Source: Bacteriovorax sp.
GTDB lineage: Bacteria; Bdellovibrionota; Bacteriovoracia; Bacteriovoracales; Bacteriovoracaceae
Length of the DNA: 64,000 bases
Assembly: GCA_014377485.1 (NCBI GenBank)
Contig: JACMPM010000132.1
Coordinates: 95,406-159,405, forward strand
Reading direction: 5' to 3'
Shown: positions 14,971 to 22,705 of the stretch, one piece after another
How the letters are laid out: every line of letters starts with the position of its first letter
How positions within the stretch are numbered: the first letter of the stretch is position 1
The notes under the pieces: model-generated
The model's input: the letters and a program-made list of their open reading frames with translations, nothing else
What the model was told of the DNA's origin: nothing
Databases searched by the model: none
Translations under genes and position numbers: made by a program

Positions 14971-15789
14971 TTGGTGACCTTTTTAACGACCTTCTTATCA
15001 CACCTTAACTTTAAGGATTTGATCGATATATTTATCGTGACGATCCTAATTTACCAATTATTATTAATTGTCCGCGGAACTAAAGCTGCTCAGATGATCG
15101 TAGGACTCGGAGTGCTTTTTGGTCTTTTCTGGCTTGGTATTACCTTTAAGCTTTATTCACTCAACTGGGTTCTTGCCCATTTCTTTGATTCCTTTTTCAT
15201 AATTGTTATTGTTCTTTTCCAGGATCAATTCAGAAGTGCACTTGCTTCTGTAGGGACTAGGCGAAATCTTATAACGGTCTTTGCTAAAGACGAATATGAT
15301 TTTGAAATAGATGAAGTGGTGGAAGCTTCTGGAGCTCTTTCGAGAGAAAAAATTGGAGCTTTGATTGTTATTGAAAGAACCCATGGTCTTCTCAATTTCG
15401 TTAATACCGGAACACGTTTGGATTCTCGTATTCACTCGGATATAATCTATTCTATTTTCGAATCCAGTTCATCTCTACACGATGGAGCGATCATAATCCA
15501 AAACGGAAAAATATCTGCAGCAGGATGCTTCCTGCCGCTTTCAAAAAACTTTGATATTGAACGGCATTTGGGAACTCGCCATAGAGCAGCTTTAGGTCTA
15601 TCAGAAGTGACGGATGCAATAGTTGTTACAGTTTCTGAGGAAACAGGTAAGATAAATCTATGTGTTGAAGGAATTTTTTATCTTTGTAAGACTGAAAAAG
15701 AGTTAGGCCAGTATTTGCGTCATATTTGGAGCAATGAAAGTTTAGACGGCACACTCAGAGCAATTAAAACGAAAGATATGGTCCGTTAA
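14971..15789 (+). CDS. cdaA: Diadenylate cyclase CdaA
   Basis: A 272-residue protein with about three N-terminal membrane helices (residues 15-85) and a DAC domain. The catalytic DGA lies at 171-173 (SLHDGAIII) and RHR at 203-205 (GTRHRAALGLSE), both intact. CdaA joins two ATP molecules into c-di-AMP at the membrane. The start is TTG at 14971, with GTG immediately after, following TTGGAGTC. Together with the YbbR and GlmM genes downstream it forms the cdaA-cdaR-glmM module known from Firmicutes, where CdaR and GlmM modulate CdaA. No c-di-AMP phosphodiesterase or receptor is visible in the window. Confidence 0.96.
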   Translation: MVTFLTTFLSHLNFKDLIDIFIVTILIYQLLLIVRGTKAAQMIVGLGVLFGLFWLGITFKLYSLNWVLAHFFDSFFIIVIVLFQDQFRSALASVGTRRNLITVFAKDEYDFEIDEVVEASGALSREKIGALIVIERTHGLLNFVNTGTRLDSRIHSDIIYSIFESSSSLHDGAIIIQNGKISAAGCFLPLSKNFDIERHLGTRHRAALGLSEVTDAIVVTVSEETGKINLCVEGIFYLCKTEKELGQYLRHIWSNESLDGTLRAIKTKDMVR

Positions 15790-15818
15790 AATAATAATAG
15801 AATTTTAAAGTTAAATAA

Positions 15819-16502
15819 ATGAAACGTGAGACAGCACAACGACATTCACTGAAAATCATCGCCATCTTTTTTGCTGTGTCGTTATGGTTTTATGTTTTAA
15901 ATAGTGAGCCTATTCAAATAGAGAGAAAGCTCCCGATTAATTACATAGTGCCCAAAGGCTTTACGATTGCCAGTCTTAGTGAAAAGGAAGTTACTCTAAA
16001 AATTAAAGGCTCCAAGGCCTTCATTCAAAATATTTTTTCAAATAAAGAAAAACTTAATGTGGATTTGAATCCTTATTTTGTGTCTTCTGGAAAATCATTC
16101 AAAGTTAAATTCTATGCTAGTGATGTGACAGTTCCATTCGGCGTAGAAATTCTAGATATCTCGCCCAAAGAAACATCAATCGAACTAGACCGCAATGTCA
16201 TAATGGAAATGCCCATTAAAGTTCTTTATATTGGCGATGCTCCAAGAGATCGAAAAATAAAAGAAGTCTTAATAGAACCTCAAAATTTGATGATCTCCGG
16301 ACCGATCGAGATATTAAAATCTGTGTCAAGACTTGAAACCGCCCCCGTAAATCTAGCCTTGTTTAATAAAGACGAAGGCAGTACAACAGTGTCCTTAAGT
16401 GACCTTGACCCACGATTAAAATTCGAAGAGGTCCCCAAAGTAAAACTTAAATACAAGACACAATTATTGAATTCAAAACACATCATAAAAAACAATTTAT
16501 AA
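15819..16502 (+). CDS. cdaR: YbbR-domain membrane protein, CdaA regulator (CdaR-like)
   Basis: A 227-residue protein with one N-terminal membrane helix (IIAIFFAVSLWFYVLN, residues 13-28) and an exported region of two YbbR-type repeats (about 34-118 and 130-210; IERKLPINYIVPKGF, EMPIKVLYIGDAP). Firmicute CdaR carries four repeats, so this is a short version. The family contacts CdaA at the membrane and alters c-di-AMP output; here that role is inferred from gene order. It starts 29 bp after cdaA, with only an AT-rich leader and no strong ribosome site, and ends 36 bp before glmM. Confidence 0.88.
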   Translation: MKRETAQRHSLKIIAIFFAVSLWFYVLNSEPIQIERKLPINYIVPKGFTIASLSEKEVTLKIKGSKAFIQNIFSNKEKLNVDLNPYFVSSGKSFKVKFYASDVTVPFGVEILDISPKETSIELDRNVIMEMPIKVLYIGDAPRDRKIKEVLIEPQNLMISGPIEILKSVSRLETAPVNLALFNKDEGSTTVSLSDLDPRLKFEEVPKVKLKYKTQLLNSKHIIKNNL

Positions 16503-16538
16503 TAGATAAAAATAAAAGAATGACCAAAGGATTTTAAA

Positions 16539-17903
16539 ATGTCGGAAAGAAAATTATTTGGAACAGACGGCATCAGGGGAAAGGCAAATGTCTACCCTAT
16601 GACAGCTGAGATCGCTACAGCACTTGGCAGAGCTGTGACTCATTACTTTCAATCAACCAATCCTACTAATACCAAACCACTCATTATTGTCGGAAAAGAC
16701 ACCAGGCTCAGTTGTTATATGCTAGAGATGGCTTTTGCTTCAGGGGTTTGTTCACAAGGTGGAGAGGTTATTTTAACCGGCCCACTTCCCACTCCGGGAA
16801 TTGCCTTTGTTACGCATTCAATGCGTGCAGATGCAGGTGTAATGATCTCTGCTTCTCATAATCATTTTCAAGATAATGGAATTAAAATTTTCGACGGAAA
16901 GGGATTTAAACTTCCTGACTCAGTTGAATTAGAGCTAGAACGTTTAGTTCTCAATCCAGAATCAATGCCGTTTAAAACGGGTTCGCAATTGGGAAATGCT
17001 GAGAGATTAAAAGAAGTTTATGGACGATATATCGTTCATGTTAAATCAGCTCTTGCCTATGATTACGATTTAGATGGAATGAGAATTGTACTTGATTGCG
17101 CCAATGGAGCTGGTTATAAAGTAACTCCTATGATGTTTCATGAATTAGGAGCAGAAGTATTTCCTCTAGGAATTAATCCCAATGGTGAAAATATTAATAA
17201 AAATTGTGGCTCCCTTCATCCCGAAGCAGCTAGAGCTGAAGTTTTAAAATATCGTGCTGATATTGGCGTTTGTATTGATGGTGACGGGGATAGAGTAACT
17301 GTCATTGATGAAGAAGGAACTATTGTCGACGGAGACAAACTAATAGGCCTTTTTGCCAAACTTCTTTTATCTCGCGGAGAACTAAAAAAAGGGGATACTG
17401 TTGTTGGAACAGTCATGTCCAATTTAGGTCTTGAACTTTATATAAAGTCTTTAGGTTTAAACTTTGTGCGTACAAAAGTCGGAGACCGCTATATCATCGA
17501 GTACATGAGATCTAATGGATGTATTCTGGGGGGCGAACCGTCGGGTCATATTATTTTTATAAAGCATTCGACGACAGGTGACGGCGCTCTGGGAGCATTA
17601 AAAGTTATAGAGTCGATGAAATACTTTAATCTCCCTCTAAAAGATTTAGTTGAAGAAATAGAACTTTTCCCTCAAATTATTAAAAATGTTATAGTGAAAA
17701 ATAAACCACCACTTGAATCTGTCGCAAGCATTCAAGATGCGATTAAAAAAGCTGAAGAGAGGCTACTTGGAAAAGGGCGTGTACTTTTACGCTATTCTGG
17801 AACCGAGCCGCTATTGCGTGTGATGGTTGAAGGCAATATTGCCGAGACCGTCGAAGAAGAGTGTCAGCGGTTAATTGATATTGTAACAAAAGAAATTGGA
17901 TAA
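16539..17903 (+). CDS. glmM: Phosphoglucosamine mutase
   Basis: A 454-residue protein of normal family length. It has LFGTDGIRGKAN at the N-terminus, the catalytic phosphoserine S106 in ISASHNHFQDNGIKIF, the metal loop DGDGDR at 247-252, the sugar-binding GGEPSGHI segment and the C-terminal phosphate-binding RYSGTEPLLRVMVEG. GlmM converts glucosamine-6-phosphate to glucosamine-1-phosphate for UDP-GlcNAc, peptidoglycan and LPS. AAAGGA precedes the ATG. In other bacteria GlmM binds and inhibits CdaA, which fits its place after cdaA and cdaR. Confidence 0.97.
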   Translation: MSERKLFGTDGIRGKANVYPMTAEIATALGRAVTHYFQSTNPTNTKPLIIVGKDTRLSCYMLEMAFASGVCSQGGEVILTGPLPTPGIAFVTHSMRADAGVMISASHNHFQDNGIKIFDGKGFKLPDSVELELERLVLNPESMPFKTGSQLGNAERLKEVYGRYIVHVKSALAYDYDLDGMRIVLDCANGAGYKVTPMMFHELGAEVFPLGINPNGENINKNCGSLHPEAARAEVLKYRADIGVCIDGDGDRVTVIDEEGTIVDGDKLIGLFAKLLLSRGELKKGDTVVGTVMSNLGLELYIKSLGLNFVRTKVGDRYIIEYMRSNGCILGGEPSGHIIFIKHSTTGDGALGALKVIESMKYFNLPLKDLVEEIELFPQIIKNVIVKNKPPLESVASIQDAIKKAEERLLGKGRVLLRYSGTEPLLRVMVEGNIAETVEEECQRLIDIVTKEIG

Positions 17904-17927
17904 TTATTTTTTGATCCAGGAGCATCT

Positions 17928-18692
17928 ATGAATACAGGAATTCCTCGTTTAGGAATAAATATTGATCATGTGGCAACTCTAAGACAAGCGCGTGGAGAAG
18001 AATATCCAAGTGTAGTCGATGCAGCTCAGGCTTCACTTTTAAATGGTGCTGATCAAATCACAATCCATTTAAGAGAAGACCGCAGACATATCCAAGACTA
18101 TGACGTTGAAGCCGTTAGGCTTGTTACAAAAAGATTTGGAAAGCCCCTCAATTTAGAAATGGGAGTTAATCCTGAGATTGTAGAAATTGCCATTGCTTCC
18201 ACCCCTGAGTGGATTTGCATCGTGCCTGAAAGTCGCGCCGAAAAAACGACTGAAGGTGGGCTGGATTTGTTAGACGATGATAATTTTATTCGCGTTGAAG
18301 AAGCCGTGAAAAAATTAAAATCTTCAATCAAAGATGTTAAGATTTCTCTTTTTCTAGAAGCTAAAACTGAAACGCTTATGCGAGCAGCTGAACTTCCCAT
18401 TGATGCTGTGGAAATTCACACTGGAGAATTTGCGAAAGTTTTTTCTAACGGCGATGATATTTCTAAATTTATCGAGCAATATAAAAACGCTCGCGAATTT
18501 CTTCACTCTCATAAAATTGCCTGTCACGCAGGTCATGGTTTGACAGATGAAAGTGTCGTCCCTCTTTTAGAAAGTAAAATTTTTGAAGAGTATAATATTG
18601 GTCACTGGATAATTTGCCACTCTCTTTTTAATGGTTTAGCAAATACCGTTAAAAGCTTGAAAGCGACGTTCGACGCTCACCCGCTAAAATAA
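17928..18692 (+). CDS. pdxJ: Pyridoxine 5'-phosphate synthase PdxJ
   Basis: A 254-residue TIM-barrel protein with the PdxJ opening RLGINIDHVATLRQARG, then GADQITIHLREDRRHIQD, LNLEMG, AVEIHTGEFA and ACHAGHGLT, in family order. PdxJ condenses 3-amino-2-oxopropyl phosphate with deoxyxylulose 5-phosphate to make vitamin B6. It starts 24 bp after glmM behind CAGGAGCATCT, and tsaE follows after 15 bp, so it probably shares the cdaA operon mRNA. Its product PLP is the cofactor of the cysteine desulfurase encoded just downstream. Confidence 0.97.
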   Translation: MNTGIPRLGINIDHVATLRQARGEEYPSVVDAAQASLLNGADQITIHLREDRRHIQDYDVEAVRLVTKRFGKPLNLEMGVNPEIVEIAIASTPEWICIVPESRAEKTTEGGLDLLDDDNFIRVEEAVKKLKSSIKDVKISLFLEAKTETLMRAAELPIDAVEIHTGEFAKVFSNGDDISKFIEQYKNAREFLHSHKIACHAGHGLTDESVVPLLESKIFEEYNIGHWIICHSLFNGLANTVKSLKATFDAHPLK

Positions 18693-18707
18693 TAAAGAAG
18701 GCCCACT

Positions 18708-19133
18708 ATGAGTTCAATTCGCACTTGGAAAAAAGTTTTAGAATCTGATCTTGCCAATATAGCAACAGAGTTAAAAGAAGTGGTTCAACCACCTTGTGTT
18801 ATCATTCTCGAAGGTCCTGTAGGCGCTGGCAAGACAACCTTTACCAGAGCATTTATTGAACGTGAGGGAGCTCCTAGTCCTACCTATTCTTTGATTAACG
18901 AAATCGATAATATCGTTCATGCAGACCTTTATCGGATTGAAAAAAAAGAAGAGCTCATTCATTTAGAAATACCCATGTATTTAGAAGAGAAAGATTATTT
19001 TTTAATCGAGTGGGGAATGCCCTACCTCTATGAACTCCAAAGAATTATTGGGGATGAGTTTAAGTTTTATCAATTGAAAATAGAAATTAATGAACAGAAA
19101 AGCCGAAATTTTACTCTCAATAAAATATCCTAA
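18708..19133 (+). CDS. tsaE: tRNA threonylcarbamoyladenosine biosynthesis ATPase TsaE
   Basis: A 141-residue P-loop protein. The Walker A is GPVGAGKTT at residues 36-44, followed by SPTYSLINEI, VHADLYRI and FLIEWGMPYL, the ordered TsaE signatures. TsaE drives the TsaBD complex that makes the universal t6A37 modification of ANN-decoding tRNAs. The protein is slightly short, as is normal. It is the last gene of the run from 12967; a weak AT-rich hairpin (ACAAAA/TTTTGT, 19164-19179) with T-rich flank follows. Confidence 0.95.
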   Translation: MSSIRTWKKVLESDLANIATELKEVVQPPCVIILEGPVGAGKTTFTRAFIEREGAPSPTYSLINEIDNIVHADLYRIEKKEELIHLEIPMYLEEKDYFLIEWGMPYLYELQRIIGDEFKFYQLKIEINEQKSRNFTLNKIS

Positions 19134-19495
19134 AATTCCATTTCTAGTGGGCAAAAAATACCGACAAAAACACTTTTGTATATTTATTTTTAGATCCTTA
19201 AAGGCGATGAATCAAATGACCTAATTCCTCGGTTTTATTGAGGAAAGTCACGATTAGGACGCTTAAGATTACCTTAATTTCAACACCTTACATCGTAAAG
19301 ATAGTATTTTGTTGATTGACTTCGACTCCGTTTACTTGTCATACTATTTAGGTAGAAACGATTCTGAAGGAATTTGGAATTAGTTTAAAGAAGAGAAAGC
19401 AAGGATTGGCTTTCTCAAGTAGACGGCACACATTTTCTTAAGAATTTTATCTAGACCAGCTATCGAGCAATTGGATTTTTTATGGAGGAAGACCA
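19134..19495 (+). promoter_or_regulatory. 362-bp leader between tsaE and the Rrf2 gene
   Basis: No credible gene is seen. It contains a weak terminator-like hairpin (19164-19179) after tsaE, a second inverted repeat TTCCTC/GAGGAA with a 9-nt loop at 19225-19245, a candidate promoter at 19316-19345, and a strong ribosome site TGGAGGAAG just before 19496. If that promoter is used, the Rrf2 mRNA has a leader of about 140 nt, unusually long for this window. I see no known riboswitch fold. Confidence 0.45.
19316..19345 (+). promoter_or_regulatory. Candidate sigma-70 promoter for the Rrf2-desulfurase pair
   Basis: TTGACT (19316-19321) and CATACT (19340-19345) are 18 bp apart: five of six and four of six consensus matches. 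It is the best promoter-like pair in the long leader. No convincing palindrome for an Fe-S-type Rrf2 repressor overlaps it. Confidence 0.3.
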
Positions 19496-20014
19496 ATGAG
19501 ACTTACATCTAAAGGACGTTACGCAGTTAGAGCAATGTTAGACCTTACCAGCCATTCAAATGGTAATCCGGTAAGACTACAAGAAATCTCAACAAGACAA
19601 AACATCAGTTTGCACTACCTTGAGCAACTTTTCAGAAAGCTAAGAAATGGCCAAGCTGTAAAGTCGGTTCGTGGACCAGGCGGTGGTTATGTTCTTGCGA
19701 GAAACATGGATCAAATAACAATCAAAGACGTACTAGACTGTGTTGGTGAAAACATCAATCCAGCTAGAGACATCATTGGATCAGAAGCGGAAGCTGCGAA
19801 TTCACTAGAATTCCATCTTTCGAAAAACTACTTCATGAACCTCGGTATTATTATGAAGGAATACTTAGCAACGACTTCTCTTGGCGATCTTGTTAGAAAG
19901 TCAAAAGAAACTGAAATTGAAGCTGGAATTGGTCAAAACAATTCTGAAGCTCATGCTCAGTCTGGGATTATGACTTCTTCGATTAGAAATCCAATCGGAG
20001 AGATCAATCAGTAA
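19496..20014 (+). CDS. Rrf2-family transcriptional regulator lacking the IscR cysteine cluster
   Basis: A 172-residue protein with the Rrf2 winged helix: MRLTSKGRYAVRAMLDL, ISTRQNISLHYLEQLFRKLR (recognition helix region) and VRGPGGGYVLAR (wing). IscR-type members bind a 2Fe-2S cluster with three cysteines near residues 92-104; here only C82 is present and that region reads NPARDIIGSEAEA, so cluster sensing of the IscR kind seems lost. The C-terminal 40 residues are Ser/Asn/Glu-rich and probably disordered. A strong site (TGGAGGAAGACCA) precedes the ATG. The gene overlaps the desulfurase frame, suggesting local control of Fe-S or sulfur supply. Confidence 0.9.
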   Translation: MRLTSKGRYAVRAMLDLTSHSNGNPVRLQEISTRQNISLHYLEQLFRKLRNGQAVKSVRGPGGGYVLARNMDQITIKDVLDCVGENINPARDIIGSEAEAANSLEFHLSKNYFMNLGIIMKEYLATTSLGDLVRKSKETEIEAGIGQNNSEAHAQSGIMTSSIRNPIGEINQ

Positions 20015-21173
20015 TCGTTTCTATTTTGATTATAATGCAACATCCCCGCTCTCGAAGAAAGTCATAGAGTTTCTTCGAAGCGGGGATTTTTTATTTGGAA
20101 ATCCTGCTTCACTTCATCAAACTGGAAAAAAATCTCGTAAACATATCAACGAGACCACTGATTATTTATTTCAGACATTTTCTCTAGACCCAAAAGAGTT
20201 TCATCTTTTTTATCACTCCGGAGCTACCGAGGGAATTAATACCTTTTTTAAAGGTGTGGCCCTAAAATATTTTAAGGAAAAAAAAGCTGTCAGTTTTTTC
20301 TTTTCAACTGTCGATCACGCTTGTGTCGTTCAATTAAAAGAAGACTTGGAAGCGTTTGGGCATAATGTTTTCTATTTTAATGTAAATCACGATGGAATAT
20401 TCAACACAGAAGAATTAATTGGTAAAATTAATCATGAAGAACGCGCAGGCCACGAAACATTCGTAAACTTTACCTATATAAATAATGAAACCGGTATTGT
20501 TTGGCCACTTTCACAGGCCTTGAGGATAAAAGAAGAAACCAATTCTTTTGTCCATGTGGATGCAGTTCAGTTGGTCGGAAAAATCGCTAACTGGAACTAT
20601 CTTTCTTCAAAATTAGACGGGTATACTTTTTCTGGTCATAAGTTTGGTGCACTTAAAGGAATCGGATTTTCGTTTTTTAAAAAAGACATGAAATTTTCTC
20701 CCTTGCTAGTTGGTGGCAATCAACAACTCGGACTTAGGGCCGGAACAGAAAATGCCATTGGTATTTATTCTTTAAAACTTGCTTTGGAAGATATTAATGA
20801 ACAATTTTCTGCGACAGAACTCCTTGAAGCTAAAAATGAGATTGAATCAAAATTAATTAATCTGATTGGCGCAAAAGGTGAAGTCGTAGCACTTCATTCG
20901 CCGCTGAGAAATCTCAACACTATTTTCTTGGTTTTACACGGTCAAAAAGCAGAAATCTTAAGTGCTAAATTTGATCTTCAAGGCGTAGATCTCTCAACAG
21001 GGTCAGCTTGCTCGTCTGGTATTATTAAAGAAAATCGTATTCTCATGAGTATGGGGTATAGCTTTGATGATTCTCGTTCGTCTCTTCGCTTTTCTTTTTC
21101 ACCTTTGATGAAAAAATCAGAGGCGCAAAAATATTTTGAAAAAATAGAAAGTGTTTTAAAAGGTATTCTCTAA
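20007..21173 (+). CDS. Cysteine desulfurase (NifS/IscS type) with a non-canonical start
   Basis: The frame encodes a full-length aminotransferase class V desulfurase: YFDYNATSPLS, FGNPASLHQTGKKSR, HSGATEGINTF, HVDAVQLVGK, PLP lysine K212 in SGHKFGALKG, GLRAGTEN, and catalytic cysteine C335 in STGSACSSG. It takes sulfur from cysteine for Fe-S clusters and tRNA thiolation. No ATG, GTG or TTG exists in frame between the upstream stop at 19971 and GTG 20256, which would remove 83 conserved residues. The best start is ATC at 20007, six bases after GGAG (19997-20000), giving MSNRFYFDYNAT and overlapping the Rrf2 stop. A strong terminator lies inside codons 12-29. Residue numbers assume the 20007 start. 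Confidence 0.8.
   Translation: MSNRFYFDYNATSPLSKKVIEFLRSGDFLFGNPASLHQTGKKSRKHINETTDYLFQTFSLDPKEFHLFYHSGATEGINTFFKGVALKYFKEKKAVSFFFSTVDHACVVQLKEDLEAFGHNVFYFNVNHDGIFNTEELIGKINHEERAGHETFVNFTYINNETGIVWPLSQALRIKEETNSFVHVDAVQLVGKIANWNYLSSKLDGYTFSGHKFGALKGIGFSFFKKDMKFSPLLVGGNQQLGLRAGTENAIGIYSLKLALEDINEQFSATELLEAKNEIESKLINLIGAKGEVVALHSPLRNLNTIFLVLHGQKAEILSAKFDLQGVDLSTGSACSSGIIKENRILMSMGYSFDDSRSSLRFSFSPLMKKSEAQKYFEKIESVLKGIL
20042..20092 (+). terminator. Strong intrinsic terminator inside the desulfurase coding region
   Basis: An 18-bp stem (20042-20060 with 20070-20087, single bulged C at 20051) has a 9-nt loop, GTCATAGAG, and a GC-rich base CCCCGC/GCGGGG directly followed by six T residues (20087-20092). 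It begins 28 bp after the Rrf2 stop, exactly where a gene terminator would sit, yet the same bases encode PLSKKVIEFLRSGDFL of the desulfurase. Ribosomes on the desulfurase frame would prevent folding, so it could act as a translation-dependent attenuator. Confidence 0.85.
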
Positions 21174-21183
21174 AAAATTCCAT

Positions 21184-21207
21184 AAAAAAGGGGATGTGTA
21201 CATCCCC
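21184..21207 (-). terminator. Intrinsic terminator after the BI-1 gene
   Basis: A stem GGGGATG (21190-21196) with CATCCCC (21101 offset +100, that is 21201-21207) has a 4-nt loop. Read on the minus strand, it is followed by six T residues (A run at 21184-21189). It serves the minus-strand BI-1 gene; on the plus strand no T tract follows. Confidence 0.85.
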
Positions 21208-21234
21208 ACGATCAATACTATTAATTATTGTTTC

Positions 21235-21951
21235 TTATCTGCGACGATCGCCGCTTAAGCGTAAAATCATCATAAATAGGTTAATGAAATCTAAATAAAG
21301 AGTAAGGGCCCCTAGAATAGTCGCTCTACCTTTATCTTCTTCATTAAAAGTCTGACGTCCTATCATTTTAATTTTTTGAGTATCATAAGCAGTGAGTCCT
21401 GCGAATACTAATAAACCGATCAAACTATAAGCTAATCCAGCAGCTCCACCCATCATTCCCGGGAAAAATATTGAGAGTATTGAAAATCCAATCATCCCAA
21501 ATAGTCCCATCATGCAAAATGATCCTACAGGGCCTAGGTCTTTCTTAGTGAAGTAACCAAAAGCAGTAAGACCGCCGAATCCAATCGCAGTTGTAAAAAA
21601 AGCGGATTGAATACTAGCTGTCGTATAGATTGCAAAAATTACCGAAAAAGTTACACCCGTTAGTGCAGAGTAAAGTAAAAATAATGCAGTAGCAGTAAGT
21701 ACACTCATGCGATTAATCAAACCGCTGATCGAAAGCACTAAACCAAACTGAGCTATAATAACTACCCAGAAAAGAGCACGATTTTGCATTATTGTTTGAA
21801 CTAAACTTTCGTTAGTTCCGATGTAAGATGCCACGAATCCTGTAATTAAAACACCTATCGACATCCATTGATAAACTTTAGTCATGAATGCAGCGTTTTC
21901 TTTTGCGACTACATCACCTTCTGTAAAAAACTGGCCATTTTGGTTTGCCAT
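21235..21951 (-). CDS. Bax inhibitor-1 / YccA-family membrane protein
   Basis: A 238-residue protein with seven predicted membrane segments and the family pattern: MTKVYQWMSIGVLITGFVAS, ALFLLYSALTGVTFS, TAIGFGGLTAFGYFTKKDL, LIGLLVFAGLTAYDTQKIK and LYLDFINLFMMILRL. YccA and related BI-1 proteins are inner-membrane proteins; YccA restrains FtsH, and others act as pH-sensitive Ca2+ leaks. The frame could open at a TTG at 21972, but the ATG at 21951 has AGGGGTG eight bases upstream and is preferred. It has its own terminator and is 97 bp from marC, so it may be a separate unit. Confidence 0.92.
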   Translation of the reverse strand: MANQNGQFFTEGDVVAKENAAFMTKVYQWMSIGVLITGFVASYIGTNESLVQTIMQNRALFWVVIIAQFGLVLSISGLINRMSVLTATALFLLYSALTGVTFSVIFAIYTTASIQSAFFTTAIGFGGLTAFGYFTKKDLGPVGSFCMMGLFGMIGFSILSIFFPGMMGGAAGLAYSLIGLLVFAGLTAYDTQKIKMIGRQTFNEEDKGRATILGALTLYLDFINLFMMILRLSGDRRR

Positions 21952-22048
21952 ATAAAAACACCCCTGGTTCAAATAAGTTTGAATAGGCTGATTGTACTCC
22001 TAAAATTTTTGAAAATTAAGCTTTTTCAGCTCATCAATCAGGTGGTTT

Positions 22049-22693
22049 TTAAATAGCGCCCTTTAGTGCAGGAAGAATTTCTTTAATACCCGCAGCAATC
22101 ATTTCAATAGACATTGATAAAAGGATTAAACCCATAATTCGAGTCATGACATTTAAACCTATTTGACCTAGACGCTCACCAATATTTTCAGCGTAACTTA
22201 ATATAATTTTGATCAGAACTCCAATCAAGACAACCATGACGATGGCAATTACCCAATGGGCCGATGTCGTAAAGTGTTTGGCATGTATGATAGAAGTGGA
22301 AATGGCACCTGGGCCTGAGAGCAGTGGAATGGCCAAGGGAATAATTCCAATCTCTCTTTCAAAATCAAAAGAGCGAATTTCTTCAGTATTAATTTTGGTT
22401 GTTGATTGATGCCCGGAAATCATACTAAAGGCCATTGTAAAAAGAAGAAAGCCGCCGCCAATAGTAAACGAGGCAACGGAAATTCCAAAAAAATTCAAAA
22501 GCATTTGCCCAAATATTAAACTAACAAGAATGGTAATCGTGCAAGCTGTCGCGCAAGTATTAGTTACACTTTTAATATTTAGATTTTTATGATTTTTAGT
22601 GAAACCTAAAAAGACAGGAATCGCTCCCAATGGGTTGATGATCGAAATTAAAGTTATAGAGAATTTTACAACGTCGCTAAATGCCTGATTCAT
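22049..22693 (-). CDS. marC: MarC-family integral membrane protein
   Basis: A 214-residue protein with six membrane segments and the MarC/UPF0056 signatures: ITLISIINPLGAIPVFL near the start, a central IGIIPLAIPLLSGPGAIST, and NVMTRIMGLILLSMSIEMIAAGI at the end. The function of the family is unknown; the old link to multiple antibiotic resistance was not upheld. It starts 12 bp after murJ and is likely co-transcribed. Confidence 0.93.
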   Translation of the reverse strand: MNQAFSDVVKFSITLISIINPLGAIPVFLGFTKNHKNLNIKSVTNTCATACTITILVSLIFGQMLLNFFGISVASFTIGGGFLLFTMAFSMISGHQSTTKINTEEIRSFDFEREIGIIPLAIPLLSGPGAISTSIIHAKHFTTSAHWVIAIVMVVLIGVLIKIILSYAENIGERLGQIGLNVMTRIMGLILLSMSIEMIAAGIKEILPALKGAI

Positions 22694-22705
22694 TCTTTTA
22701 TCCGT

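Noticed and set aside
20029..20070. Short frame from ATG 20035 between the Rrf2 and desulfurase genes
   Set aside because: It gives only about ten codons and sits inside the hairpin; the overlapping frame carries clear desulfurase sequence.
20007..20256. Indel frameshift joining Rrf2 and the desulfurase
   Set aside because: Rrf2 has a complete, plausible end and the desulfurase frame is intact from its first conserved residue, so no shift is needed; only the start codon is odd.
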